Positions 29,124 through 38,537 of a DNA stretch of 43,969 nucleotides are shown here, in pieces. The DNA is from Fidelibacterota bacterium. GTDB taxonomy: Bacteria; Fidelibacterota; Marinisomatia; SCGC-AAA003-L08; GCA-2689995. The notes under the pieces were generated by a model. It had not been told where the DNA came from. It was given only the letters and a program-made list of their open reading frames with translations, and searched no databases. The stretch spans positions 1 through 43,969 of the forward strand of contig JACNKR010000062.1 of assembly GCA_014381925.1 (NCBI GenBank), in the 5' to 3' direction. The position numbers were made by a program, and so were the translations under genes. Numbering within the stretch: position 1 is the first letter of the stretch; each line of letters opens with the position of its first letter.

Positions 29124-30197
29124 TTAAACCTCATCAAAATATAACTGTTTTAGACATTGTATTTTATCCTCGTACGAATTAGGATGAATAAGCCATAATG
29201 CCGCAGATATGGAACTTAATAATGAATTTCCATCCTGAGGTGTAAAACAAAATCCTGTTATTGATTTTCCATTTGGGCTAATATGTAAGGAGGGAACTGA
29301 AATTACCGTTTGATTTAATATTCTTCCATAATGACCATGATCTCGTCCAAATGAAAATACTTTACATGAATCTATTTTATCCGTTAATGCAATTCTATCG
29401 TTCGCTTCTAATTTTCCCATTAATTCATTCATATTTGTTGGCTTTTCAACTCGTAAATGGAAATGTAGTATATGCATATACTGAGAATTAACCTTTATTG
29501 CAGATGAAAATAGATTTAAATCCATACCCATAGTTTTATATAATCTGGCCGCATCTCTTGCATGATGAGTTCCATACTCAGGATCTTTATGAGTTCCAAC
29601 TTGAGGTGAAGGAATAAACCCACTTGCTTGGCTTACATCATTTGCTCTTCTAATACAAGTAAACATTCCTTCCTTTAAATTATCTGGACTTTCTCCTTTT
29701 AATACCATTGTATCAATCAAACAACACAGATTATGTGTATTACAAGAGACAACTTGAATAAATTTATCCTCACCTTTTATAAGTGTATTATCATTTATTC
29801 CCCTAGCATAAGGTTTTCCAAATCCAGATTCACTTCCCTGTGCAATAAATCCATCCGTATTTTCAAGATATTTATTATAATATTCTGCTTTATTTCGATG
29901 ACCTATGCCAGATGGCGTACAATCAATAACCACTGAGGCTCTATCAATCGCTTCTTCAGTAGTAAACTCAGGTTTTAATCCAATATCCTTAAATCCATCA
30001 AATGCTTCTGCTTTTGTACTTAATCTAGCACCTCTATTAAGTAAACTTTTTACTTTTGATCTATCCGTTGTTAAAGGTGTATTTTTATGAAATGTAATTT
30101 CATGAATACCTAACCCTGATTTAAAATCACTTAATAAACCAATTAATGGTTCGCCAATTGTACCCGTCCCAACCACATGTATAATTTTTCGTGGCAT
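29124..30197 (-). CDS. Type II (archaeal-type) glyceraldehyde-3-phosphate dehydrogenase
   Basis: Probable phosphorylating GAPDH of the class usually found in archaea and in some bacteria of the FCB and related groups. The 357-residue protein has a Rossmann start (IIHVVGTGTIGEPLIGLL), DCTPSGIGHRNKAEYY (about 93-108), the active-site Cys motif VVSCNTHNLCCL (about 148-159) and RRANDVSQASGFIPSPQVG ... HHARD, which align with the type II pattern SCNTTGLCR, RRGADP and HHGPD. The Arg after the Cys motif is replaced by Cys-Leu. It is longer than archaeal enzymes by about 20 residues, mainly in the C-terminal half. It follows the GCS2-type ligase gene by 16 nt and has an AGGAGT ribosome binding site. 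Confidence 0.75.
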   Translation of the reverse strand: MPRKIIHVVGTGTIGEPLIGLLSDFKSGLGIHEITFHKNTPLTTDRSKVKSLLNRGARLSTKAEAFDGFKDIGLKPEFTTEEAIDRASVVIDCTPSGIGHRNKAEYYNKYLENTDGFIAQGSESGFGKPYARGINDNTLIKGEDKFIQVVSCNTHNLCCLIDTMVLKGESPDNLKEGMFTCIRRANDVSQASGFIPSPQVGTHKDPEYGTHHARDAARLYKTMGMDLNLFSSAIKVNSQYMHILHFHLRVEKPTNMNELMGKLEANDRIALTDKIDSCKVFSFGRDHGHYGRILNQTVISVPSLHISPNGKSITGFCFTPQDGNSLLSSISAALWLIHPNSYEDKIQCLKQLYFDEV

Positions 30198-30213
30198 TTT
30201 TTATTTACTCCTA

Positions 30214-31350
30214 TTATTGATTTTTTTTATTATAGTCAACATTATTAATTAAAAAGGATTTTAACTCATCAAATCCATTATTATTATAAATTTTAATTTG
30301 TTCTTCTGCTTCAGACTGAAAAGAATCTAAATTTTGAATAAAATCATAAATATGAGAATTTCCAAAATAATCTAAACTCTCTTTAATATAATTAAACATT
30401 GTTATTATCATTTCTTTTTGAGTTTTTATTTCGCCTGTACCTGTATCGTAAATTTTACTATCAAACCCAAACCGAGTTGCTTTCCAAATGCCATCATTTA
30501 AAAATTCAACATTTAAATCTTCAATTAAATTTCCAAGTTTATAATCTTTTACTGATTGATGGACTAATGCTTGGCAAATTCCGATAATAACTTCAGTCAT
30601 ATAAATTGATCTTTGTACGTCACAAATTCTAAATTCAATTGTACCATAATCAAAATGAGGTCTTATTTTCCACCAGATTTGCCGTGTTTTTTCAATTGAA
30701 TTTAATTCTAAATATGTTTGAACTATATTTTTATAATCTTCATAATTTTCAAATTTATTTGGAATTTGAGTTCTCGGAAATGCACTAAATTGCATGGTTC
30801 TCGTCGATTTCATTCCTGTCAACTCTGCCATGAAAAATGGACTATTTGCACTAATAGCTAACAACGAAGGTAACCACCGTCTTAAACCATTGGTCACATG
30901 AATTGAAGTTTCTGCGTCTTCTACAGCAACATGAACATGTAAAGCAAAAGTATTATTTCTCCTCGCATAAAATTGTAACTGATCTGAAACCCAATTATAC
31001 CCTGGAGAATCAACAAAAATCTGATCCTCCGGAAGTGAAGTTGGATGTGTTCCACTTATTCCAATTTTACATCCAATATTTTCACAAATATCCTTTGCTC
31101 TATTTCTTAATTTTAATACTTGATTAATTGCATCATCAAGTGAGGAGCAAATAGGTGTGTTTGCTTCTATTTCAGATAGAATTAATTCATAAGTGAATCT
31201 ATCTTTTTCATTTGAATTTAAACTGTCCATAAATTCATTTGCTTTAGATATAAGTTCACCTGTTTTAATATCACATAACATATACTCTTCTTCAACTCCA
31301 AGAGTATATAATTTATCATGGCTAAAAATATTTTTATTTAGCTGAATCAT
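30214..31350 (-). CDS. GCS2-family carboxylate-amine ligase (YbdK type)
   Basis: An ATP-dependent ligase of the glutamate-cysteine ligase type 2 (YbdK/EgtA) family, joining a glutamate-like gamma-carboxyl to an amine. The 378-residue protein has YTLGVEEEYMLCD (about 16-28, the nucleotide/metal-binding Glu cluster), GISGTHPTS (about 99-107), FALHVHVAVED (about 134-144) and RPHFDYGTIEFRICDVQ (about 229-245). Many members have only weak gamma-glutamylcysteine activity, so the real substrate is unknown. It overlaps the PHP gene by ATGA. Confidence 0.85.
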   Translation of the reverse strand: MIQLNKNIFSHDKLYTLGVEEEYMLCDIKTGELISKANEFMDSLNSNEKDRFTYELILSEIEANTPICSSLDDAINQVLKLRNRAKDICENIGCKIGISGTHPTSLPEDQIFVDSPGYNWVSDQLQFYARRNNTFALHVHVAVEDAETSIHVTNGLRRWLPSLLAISANSPFFMAELTGMKSTRTMQFSAFPRTQIPNKFENYEDYKNIVQTYLELNSIEKTRQIWWKIRPHFDYGTIEFRICDVQRSIYMTEVIIGICQALVHQSVKDYKLGNLIEDLNVEFLNDGIWKATRFGFDSKIYDTGTGEIKTQKEMIITMFNYIKESLDYFGNSHIYDFIQNLDSFQSEAEEQIKIYNNNGFDELKSFLINNVDYNKKNQ

Positions 31351-32165
31351 TTTTGTAGTTTATTTATAAGTTGATTAATTCCTTGCTCACCTAAACCATA
31401 ACTTCCAATTATATTATTATTATCCCAGCCATGAAAATCTGAACCTCCTGAATAAGATAAATTATTTTCACTACAAAATCCCAATATACTTTCAGAAAAT
31501 TCTTTTGAATGATTTGGGTGAAATGCCTCAACACAATCTAAATTTAATTCTAATACTTCATTTAAGTTTTTTATTGATTTATAAAGACCAACATGAGCAA
31601 TACTTGATATGCCATTTGAATTATGAATAATTTTTATTACTTCCTGCGCACTTGGTTTCCATTTTTTTAAATACCCTGGTTTGCCCCTACCTAACCATTT
31701 ATCAAATGCATCATCAATATCATCAGCATAACCACTTTTCACTAATTCATTCGCTAAATGAGGTCTTCCTGGAGAATTTTGGTTTTCTAAAATATGTTCA
31801 AATTTAATTTTACATCCTAAATTAATTAATCTCTTACCCATTTTTTGAATTATATCAAATCGTTCTTGATTAATTTTATAAAATAAATCAATTAGATTAT
31901 CAGAGTTTTCATCAATTCCATACCCTAAAATATGAACTGATTCTCCATTAAATTCACACGAAAATTCTGTTCCAGGTATAAATTCAATATCTAAATTATT
32001 CGCGTTTATATATTGCCGTATTTCAGAATAATGCTTCATAGTATCATGGTCAGAGACACAAAAATAAGATAATTTTTCTTTAATACAATTTTTAATAAGA
32101 TAATCTATATTAAATTTTCCATCCGAAAATGTTGAATGCATGTGTAAATCTGCTACTATATTCAT
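31347..32165 (-). CDS. PHP-domain phosphoesterase (TrpH/RNase AM-like)
   Basis: A 272-residue protein of the PHP metallo-phosphoesterase family resembling the YciV/TrpH group, which removes 5'-phosphorylated nucleotides from RNA or acts on 3',5'-nucleoside bisphosphates. The metal ligands are visible: DLHMHSTFSDGKFN (about 6-19), VSDHDT (about 37-42), PGTEFSCEF and GGSDFHGWD near the end (about 245). The ATG at 32165 overlaps the mutase stop as TAATG; a longer frame from 32189 begins with an unlikely MAGDSCYL inside the mutase gene. The precise substrate cannot be assigned. Confidence 0.82.
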   Translation of the reverse strand: MNIVADLHMHSTFSDGKFNIDYLIKNCIKEKLSYFCVSDHDTMKHYSEIRQYINANNLDIEFIPGTEFSCEFNGESVHILGYGIDENSDNLIDLFYKINQERFDIIQKMGKRLINLGCKIKFEHILENQNSPGRPHLANELVKSGYADDIDDAFDKWLGRGKPGYLKKWKPSAQEVIKIIHNSNGISSIAHVGLYKSIKNLNEVLELNLDCVEAFHPNHSKEFSESILGFCSENNLSYSGGSDFHGWDNNNIIGSYGLGEQGINQLINKLQK

Positions 32166-33814
32166 TAAATAACAGCTGTCTCCTGCCATTCACCAAACTC
32201 AACTTTTAACACATCTACAATTTCGCCCATTGTTGCATATGCTTTTGCTGCTTCAATTATTGGTGGTAATAAATTATTTCCATTTATTGCTGTTAATTTT
32301 ATTTTTTCTAAACAATTATTTACAAGAACACTATCTCTTTCTGATTTTAGTTTTTTTAATTTATCAACTTGATTTAGTTCTGTTTTCGGATCAATTTCAA
32401 GTATTGGAATATCAATTTCTTCATTTTCTTTTATAAAATCTGTCACACCAACAACAATTCTTTGTTTACTTTCAACTTTTTTCTGGTAATCCATAGACGC
32501 TTCAGCTATCTCTCTTTGGAAAAAACCCATTTCGATTGCAGGAATTACTCCACCTAAATCTTCAATTTTATTGAAATATTCCATCACTTCATTTTCCATT
32601 TTATCCGTAAGACTTTCAACAAACCATGAACCACCTAATGGATCAACAACATTTGTAATACCTGTTTCATAAGCAATTAATTGTTGAGTCCTTAATGCAA
32701 TTTCTGCCGCTTTTTCAGAAGGAAGTGCAAGTGTTTCATCCATCGAATTTGTATGTAATGATTGAGTCCCACCTAAAACAGCTGCCATTGCCTGAAATCC
32801 TGTTCGAGCAATATTATTTTCGGGTTGTTGTGCTGTTAAACTAAAACCAGCTGTTTGAGTATGAAATCGAAGTTTCCACGATTTTGGATTTTTAGCACTA
32901 TATTTTTCTTTCATTAATTTTGCCCATATTCTTCGACCAGCTCTAAACTTCGCAATTTCTTCAAAAAAGTCTAAATGAGAATTAAAAAAGAAAGATAATC
33001 GTGGTGCAAATTGATCTATATCTAGCCCTGCTTCAACGGCATGTTCAACATAACAAAAACCATCAGCTAATGTAAAAGCAAGCTCTTGAGCTGCTGTTGA
33101 ACCCGCTTCACGAATATGATACCCACTAACTGATATTGTATTATATTGCGGTATATTATCTGCACAATATTTAATCATATCAGTAATAATTCTCATTGAT
33201 TCTTTGGGTGGATAAATCCATTCTTTTTGAGCGATATATTCTTTTAAAATATCATTTTGAAGTGTACCCTGTAAATTTCGAATATCAACACCTTGCTTCT
33301 CAGCAACAGCAATATAGAATGCAAATAAAATTACAGCAGGTCCATTAATTGTTTGAGAAACACTTATTTTACTTAAATCAATTCCATCAAATAAAACTTC
33401 CATATCTTTTAATGACGAAATACTAACACCACATTTGCCAACTTCTCCTAAAGAAACTGGGTGATCAGAATCGTATCCCATTAATGTTGGCATATCAAAT
33501 GCAACTGAAAGTCCTGTTTGGCCTTGTTCAAGTAAAAATTTAAACCTGTTATTTGTTTCTTCAGGACTTCCAAATCCAGCAAATTGCCTCATCGTCCATA
33601 ATTTACCGCGATATAAATTTGCATGAACACCACGAGTATAAGGATATTGTCCTGGAAATCCTAATTCATTTAAATAAGATTCACTGCCATTTTCAGGTAA
33701 ATATAATTCTTCTACTGGAATACCAGAAACAGTATCAAAATTATAATCTCTCTTTTTTGACTTATTTTTTTCAATTTCCCACTGTTTTTTCGCATCATTA
33801 TATTTATTATTCAT
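32165..33814 (-). CDS. Acyl-CoA mutase large subunit (methylmalonyl/isobutyryl-CoA mutase type)
   Basis: Catalytic subunit of a B12-dependent acyl-CoA mutase. The 549-residue protein is the TIM-barrel domain alone; the cobalamin-binding domain is absent, as in systems with a separate small subunit, which is not in this window. Motifs: YPYTRG (about 58-63), [55 protein letters not shown] (about 227-246) and [13 protein letters not shown]. Tyr89 of P. shermanii methylmalonyl-CoA mutase is kept (NLY), but the position of Arg207 seems to be Gln (EYIAQKEW), as in isobutyryl-CoA-type mutases. It overlaps dxs by 8 nt. The usual name in databases would be methylmalonyl-CoA mutase, but the substrate is open. 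Confidence 0.88.
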   Translation of the reverse strand: MNNKYNDAKKQWEIEKNKSKKRDYNFDTVSGIPVEELYLPENGSESYLNELGFPGQYPYTRGVHANLYRGKLWTMRQFAGFGSPEETNNRFKFLLEQGQTGLSVAFDMPTLMGYDSDHPVSLGEVGKCGVSISSLKDMEVLFDGIDLSKISVSQTINGPAVILFAFYIAVAEKQGVDIRNLQGTLQNDILKEYIAQKEWIYPPKESMRIITDMIKYCADNIPQYNTISVSGYHIREAGSTAAQELAFTLADGFCYVEHAVEAGLDIDQFAPRLSFFFNSHLDFFEEIAKFRAGRRIWAKLMKEKYSAKNPKSWKLRFHTQTAGFSLTAQQPENNIARTGFQAMAAVLGGTQSLHTNSMDETLALPSEKAAEIALRTQQLIAYETGITNVVDPLGGSWFVESLTDKMENEVMEYFNKIEDLGGVIPAIEMGFFQREIAEASMDYQKKVESKQRIVVGVTDFIKENEEIDIPILEIDPKTELNQVDKLKKLKSERDSVLVNNCLEKIKLTAINGNNLLPPIIEAAKAYATMGEIVDVLKVEFGEWQETAVI

Positions 33815-35687
33815 TTTTAAAATTTGCCTTAATTAATTGAATTAATCCATTTGGAGAAAGACCTAATTCTTCTAATAGTTCTTCTCTTGACGCATGTTCT
33901 ACAAATTTATCAGGTATCCCCATTCTTATTACATTATTATTTAAGTTATTATCAGAATAATATTCTAATACCCCAGCCCCGAACCCACCATTTAAGGCTC
34001 CCTCTTCCATTGTAATAATTAAATCATATTTCTCACTTATTTTATTAAGTAATTTACAATCTAAAGGTTTTATAAACCGTGCATTTATCAATGTAGGTGA
34101 AAACCCTAAATGATTACAAATTTCTTTATAATTTTCCTTTACAACTCCAACCATACTCCCTACAGCTAATATAGCTACATTTTCACCTTTTATCAATTCT
34201 TCCCATGAACCAATTTCTAAAATTTCAGGCGATATATTTTCATCATAGTAATAAGATGTATCTTTAGGATATCTAATTGACATTGATTTCTTATCTAAAG
34301 TTAAACCTGTTGCAAGGAGATTTTTTAATTCATTACCATCTTTAGGAGCAGTAATAATTAAATTAGGCAGATTTCTTAATAGTGAAATATCATACACTCC
34401 ATGATGTGTCGGCCCATCAGGTCCAACGACTCCTGATCTATCCATACAAAAAATAACAGGTAAATCCTGTAATAAAACATCATGAAAAATATTATCGTAG
34501 GCTCTTTGAATAAATGTTGAATAAAAAGGAATAATTGGCTTAAATCCACCAGTTGCTATTCCACAAGAATAAGTTACAGCATGTCCCTCAGCTATACCCA
34601 CATCAATATATCTATTTGGATATTTTTTTACATAATTAGACATCCCTGTACCAATTTCCATAGCTGCAGTTATACAATATACTTTTGAATCGGTCTCAGC
34701 TAATTGTGTAATTGTTTTGCCAAATACAGTTGAATAAGACGGTGCTAAAAAATTTGATTTTGCCTTTGGTTTATTCCCAGAAAGACTATAATATTTCACA
34801 GGTTCTTTCTCTGCTTTTTTACTTCGCTTTCCTTTTTCAGAATATATATGTACAAGTGTTGGATTAGGAAAATCCTTAACTGCGTTAAAAGTTCTAACGA
34901 GTTCATCCATATCATGACCTGGAATTGGACCAATATATCTTAATCCAAGTTCTTCAAAAAATATTCCAGGAGTTAAAAATCCTTTTATACCTTCTTCAGT
35001 TTTACGAAGTGATTTTCTCACAAATTTTGAAAGACTATCAGGAATCTTTCCAGTTAAATTCCAAAGTTCATTTCTTACTTTATTATAAGTAGGATTTGTG
35101 ACAACCCGCGTCAAATAATGTGATAATGCACCTACACTTGGAGATATTGACATTGAATTATCATTCAATATAATAGTAAGTTGAGTTTTATGATATCCTA
35201 AATTATTTAATCCTTCATAAGCTAATCCTCCCGTCATTCCGCCATCACCAATAATTGCAACTACTTTATCATTGGTTCCAGCCATATCTCGTGCATGAGC
35301 GACACCCAATGCAGATGATATTGAAGTACTCGAGTGACCTGCACCAATAATATCATGCGGACTCTCAGATCTTTTTAAAAAACCACTTATACCATCTTTT
35401 TGGCGAAGAGTATGGAATGAATCTCGCCTTCCTGTCAATATTTTATGAGGATATGATTGATGACCTATATCCCAAATTATTTTATCTTTTGGAGAATTAT
35501 AAACATGATGTAATGCTATAGATAAATCAACGACTCCTAACGGTGATGAATAATGTCCACCATGTTCTTGAATAATATTATCCATAAAATCAGCTAATTC
35601 ATCAGATAATAAATTAAGGTCAGAAATTGATAAATTATTTAAATCATCTGGACCATCAACTTTTGATAATATTTTATAATTACTCAT
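33807..35687 (-). CDS. dxs: 1-Deoxy-D-xylulose-5-phosphate synthase
   Basis: First enzyme of the MEP isoprenoid pathway: pyruvate plus glyceraldehyde-3-phosphate give DXP, thiamine diphosphate-dependent. The 626-residue protein has [17 protein letters not shown] (about 44-60), [17 protein letters not shown], the ThDP motif GDGGMTGG (about 147-154) with LNDN, and [18 protein letters not shown] (about 415-432). ispH, also of the MEP pathway, is three genes upstream. It overlaps pdxT (ATGA) and the mutase gene. Confidence 0.98.
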   Translation of the reverse strand: MSNYKILSKVDGPDDLNNLSISDLNLLSDELADFMDNIIQEHGGHYSSPLGVVDLSIALHHVYNSPKDKIIWDIGHQSYPHKILTGRRDSFHTLRQKDGISGFLKRSESPHDIIGAGHSSTSISSALGVAHARDMAGTNDKVVAIIGDGGMTGGLAYEGLNNLGYHKTQLTIILNDNSMSISPSVGALSHYLTRVVTNPTYNKVRNELWNLTGKIPDSLSKFVRKSLRKTEEGIKGFLTPGIFFEELGLRYIGPIPGHDMDELVRTFNAVKDFPNPTLVHIYSEKGKRSKKAEKEPVKYYSLSGNKPKAKSNFLAPSYSTVFGKTITQLAETDSKVYCITAAMEIGTGMSNYVKKYPNRYIDVGIAEGHAVTYSCGIATGGFKPIIPFYSTFIQRAYDNIFHDVLLQDLPVIFCMDRSGVVGPDGPTHHGVYDISLLRNLPNLIITAPKDGNELKNLLATGLTLDKKSMSIRYPKDTSYYYDENISPEILEIGSWEELIKGENVAILAVGSMVGVVKENYKEICNHLGFSPTLINARFIKPLDCKLLNKISEKYDLIITMEEGALNGGFGAGVLEYYSDNNLNNNVIRMGIPDKFVEHASREELLEELGLSPNGLIQLIKANFKNE

Positions 35688-36250
35688 ACAGCAATGCTTT
35701 CAATAAATAGTTTATGAATTGTAATATCTTCTGTTAATTCGGGATGAAAAGTTGCACCAAAATGAATTCCTTGTTTTACAAATACTGGTTCACCATTAAT
35801 TTCAGCTAAAACCTCAACTTTCTCACCAATATTAAATATTTTAGGTGCTCTTATAAAAATAGCTTCAATTTCATAATTTAGATTTTGTCCTATTTTAATC
35901 ATTTGAGAAAATGAAGATATTTGCCGCCCCCATCCATTTCTGTTTATTTCAACATCAATAATATTCAAATTTTCAACCCTAGAATCATTTGAGTTTCTGC
36001 TCATTAAAATTAATCCAGCACATGTTCCAAAAATTGGTTTTGTTTTAGCAAATTCTTTTATCGGATTTATTAAATAATATTTATTTAATAATTTAGAAAT
36101 AGTTGTTGATTCACCTCCAGGTATTATTAATCCATCACAATTATTTAATTGATATTCATATTTAACTTCAATTGGATTAACATTTAATTTTCGAAGAGAA
36201 TTTTCATGTTTAGAAAATCCACCTTGTATTGCTAAAACTCCAATTTGCAA
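35684..36250 (-). CDS. pdxT: Pyridoxal 5'-phosphate synthase glutaminase subunit PdxT
   Basis: Glutaminase that supplies ammonia to PdxS for vitamin B6 synthesis. The 188-residue class I amidotransferase has GVLAIQGGFSKHE (about 4-16), LIIPGGESTTI (about 41-51), the nucleophile Cys in FGTCAGLILM (about 75-84) and the catalytic His-Glu in FHPELTED (about 168-175). The start is a TTG at 36250, immediately after the pdxS stop, and the N-terminus MQIGVLAIQGG is standard for PdxT. Confidence 0.97.
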   Translation of the reverse strand: MQIGVLAIQGGFSKHENSLRKLNVNPIEVKYEYQLNNCDGLIIPGGESTTISKLLNKYYLINPIKEFAKTKPIFGTCAGLILMSRNSNDSRVENLNIIDVEINRNGWGRQISSFSQMIKIGQNLNYEIEAIFIRAPKIFNIGEKVEVLAEINGEPVFVKQGIHFGATFHPELTEDITIHKLFIESIAV

Positions 36251-37132
36251 TTACCATCCTCTTTCTGCAAGTCGTTGATCATCAGGTATAGATGAAATTT
36301 CCATTCCTTTCATTGCTTCACTTAAACCTGTTGAAGCTTGTACTAATTTTTTTCCGTCCTTAAAAAATGTAACAGAATCAACAATTGCTTTTGCCATTCT
36401 TATTGGATCTTCAGCTTTAAAAATACCAGATCCTACAAAAATAGTTTCTGCTCCTAGTTGCATCATTAATGAAGCATCAGCTGGAGTTGCAATCCCACCA
36501 GCACTAAAATTAGGGACTGGCAATTTCCCTGTTTCTTTTACAATTTTTAATAATGAAACTGGTGCTCCTAATTCTTTCCCCGCTGACATTAACTGTTCAT
36601 TGCGTAAACTTTTCACCCAAGACATTTGATCTGTAATAGTTCTCATATGTCTAACGGCCTCTACTACATTTCCTGTTCCAGGCTCGCCTTTTGTTCTAAT
36701 TAATGCTGCACCTTCACCAATTCGCCTTAGTGCCTCACCTAAATTTGTAGCTCCACAAACAAAAGGAACTTTAAAGTCTAATTTATTAATATGATTTTCT
36801 TCATCTGCAGGTGTGAGTACTTCACTCTCATCAATAAAATCAACTTCTAATGATTCTAAAATTTGTGCTTCAGCAAAATGACCAATTCTACATTTAGCCA
36901 TTACTGGAATTGAAACAGTATTTTGAATTGATTGAATTAATTCAGGTGCCGACATTCTTGACACGCCACCTTCTACTCTAATATCCGCAGGAATTCTTTC
37001 TAATGCCATCACAGCTACAGCACCAGAATCTTCAGCAATTTTAGCTTGTTCTTGATTAGTGACATCCATAATTACGCCACCTTTCAGCATTTCAGCTAAT
37101 CCTATTTTTAACTCTAATGTACCTTTTTTCAA
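36251..37132 (-). CDS. pdxS: Pyridoxal 5'-phosphate synthase PdxS
   Basis: Makes PLP directly from ribose-5-phosphate, glyceraldehyde-3-phosphate and glutamine-derived ammonia (DXP-independent route). The 293-residue barrel shows [16 protein letters not shown] (about 15-30), [13 protein letters not shown], the active-site Lys in [17 protein letters not shown] (about 76-92), [17 protein letters not shown] and the terminal DQRLAERGW. Its TTG start overlaps the ispH stop as TTGA. Paired with pdxT directly downstream. Dxs in the same operon therefore serves isoprenoids (and possibly thiamine), not B6. Confidence 0.98.
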   Translation of the reverse strand: MKKGTLELKIGLAEMLKGGVIMDVTNQEQAKIAEDSGAVAVMALERIPADIRVEGGVSRMSAPELIQSIQNTVSIPVMAKCRIGHFAEAQILESLEVDFIDESEVLTPADEENHINKLDFKVPFVCGATNLGEALRRIGEGAALIRTKGEPGTGNVVEAVRHMRTITDQMSWVKSLRNEQLMSAGKELGAPVSLLKIVKETGKLPVPNFSAGGIATPADASLMMQLGAETIFVGSGIFKAEDPIRMAKAIVDSVTFFKDGKKLVQASTGLSEAMKGMEISSIPDDQRLAERGW

Positions 37133-37977
37133 TTTACTTTTTCCTTATTAATCATTTTAATTTTTTCTTTTACTTCATTAATCAATTTATCAGGTGTAGA
37201 TGCACCTGCTGAAATACCAACCTGATTGACTCCTTTAAACCATATTTTTTTTACATCATCTGCACATGTAACTTGAAATGAATTTTTATTTTTTTCTAAT
37301 GCAAGTTGAGTCAATCTTTTTGAATTTGCACTCGTGAATGATCCAATTATAATCATAATATCTGAATTTTCAGCAAGAGTTTTAATTTGTGCTTGGTTTC
37401 TTTTTGTTGGGAAACATATTGTATTTACAAAATGAAGATCAAAAACTTTAGTCATCAATATATTCATAATTTCTTGTACATTTTCAATCGTTTGAGTAGA
37501 TTGACTTACCACTCCTGCTTTTTTCATTTTTTTTAATTTACTTGCTTCCTCAGGTGACGCTACAATTATTGTAGTTTCAACTTGATTTGCAATTGCAACA
37601 ACTTCATCATGGCCATGATCTCCAATTATTATAATTTGTCTTCCATCTAAAGAAAGTTTTTTTACTTCTCTATGAATTTCATAAACTAAAGGGCATGTTG
37701 CATCAATAACTTGTACATTCTTATCAGTGGATTCATCCCATAATTTATTAAGTGTACCATGAGCACGAAATAATACGGGACTATCATCAGGTATATCATC
37801 TAATGTTTCAACAACCTTTGCACCTGCTTTTTCTAAATCTCTTACAACCCGTTCATTATGAACAATATCACCTAACATGTAAACATTACCATATTTTTCG
37901 GTAGCGTCATAAGCCATATTTACAGCATCTCTAACACCAAAACAATATCCCGCATCTTTTGCTACAGAAATTTTCAA
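37129..37977 (-). CDS. ispH: 4-Hydroxy-3-methylbut-2-enyl diphosphate reductase
   Basis: Last enzyme of the MEP pathway, an Fe-S reductase giving IPP and DMAPP. The 282-residue protein has [14 protein letters not shown] (about 9-22, first cluster Cys), DIVHNERVV (His), VLFRAHGT (His), DATCPLV (about 93-99, second Cys), SQSTQ and the third Cys in [12 protein letters not shown] (about 188-199), [10 protein letters not shown] and [10 protein letters not shown]. It starts at TTG (37977) overlapping the dcd stop as TTGA; the N-terminus [15 protein letters not shown] is the family standard. Confidence 0.98.
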   Translation of the reverse strand: MKISVAKDAGYCFGVRDAVNMAYDATEKYGNVYMLGDIVHNERVVRDLEKAGAKVVETLDDIPDDSPVLFRAHGTLNKLWDESTDKNVQVIDATCPLVYEIHREVKKLSLDGRQIIIIGDHGHDEVVAIANQVETTIIVASPEEASKLKKMKKAGVVSQSTQTIENVQEIMNILMTKVFDLHFVNTICFPTKRNQAQIKTLAENSDIMIIIGSFTSANSKRLTQLALEKNKNSFQVTCADDVKKIWFKGVNQVGISAGASTPDKLINEVKEKIKMINKEKVN

Positions 37978-38537
37978 GACTTTTTTATTCTCGGAAGTGT
38001 AATATTAACTTGGCCTTGATATTTTCCACTTTTATCTTTATATGATACTTCACAATTTTCATCACTCTCAAAAAATAAAACTTGACATAATCCTTCATTT
38101 GAATAAATCTTTGCTGGCAAAGGTGTTGTATTCGAAATTTCTAAGGTAACATATCCTTCCCACTCTGGCTCAAAAGGAGTAACATTCACAATAATTCCAC
38201 AGCGAGCATAAGTAGATTTTCCCAAACAAATAGATAGTACATTTCTTGGAATTCTAAAATACTCTACACTTTGAGCTAAAGCAAAACTATTGGGAGGTAC
38301 AATGCACACATCTCCAGTAAAATCAACAAATGAATTTGCATCAAAGTTTTTAGGATCTACAATACTATTATTTACATTTGTAAAAATTTTAAAATTATCT
38401 GCAACTCTAATATCATATCCATAAGAAGATAATCCATAAGATATTTTTCCTGCACTCACTTGTTTATCATTAAATGGCTCAATCATACCATGCTCATTTG
38501 CCATTTTTCTAATCCATTTATCCGACTTAATTGCCAT
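37974..38537 (-). CDS. dcd: dCTP deaminase
   Basis: Deaminates dCTP to dUTP, feeding dTMP synthesis. The 187-residue protein has [14 protein letters not shown] (about 28-41), the nucleotide-binding [40 protein letters not shown] segment (about 105-144; Arg and Ser contact phosphates, Glu in TLEISN is catalytic) and KYQGQ near the end. It could also be a bifunctional dCTP deaminase/dUTPase, which the sequence alone cannot exclude. It overlaps the NrnA-like gene as TAATG. Confidence 0.93.
   Translation of the reverse strand: MAIKSDKWIRKMANEHGMIEPFNDKQVSAGKISYGLSSYGYDIRVADNFKIFTNVNNSIVDPKNFDANSFVDFTGDVCIVPPNSFALAQSVEYFRIPRNVLSICLGKSTYARCGIIVNVTPFEPEWEGYVTLEISNTTPLPAKIYSNEGLCQVLFFESDENCEVSYKDKSGKYQGQVNITLPRIKKS

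Noticed and set aside
32165..32189. PHP protein start at 32189 ([16 protein letters not shown])
   Set aside because: ATG at 32165 forms a TAATG overlap with the mutase stop like other junctions in the operon, and gives the normal family start close to the HxH motif.
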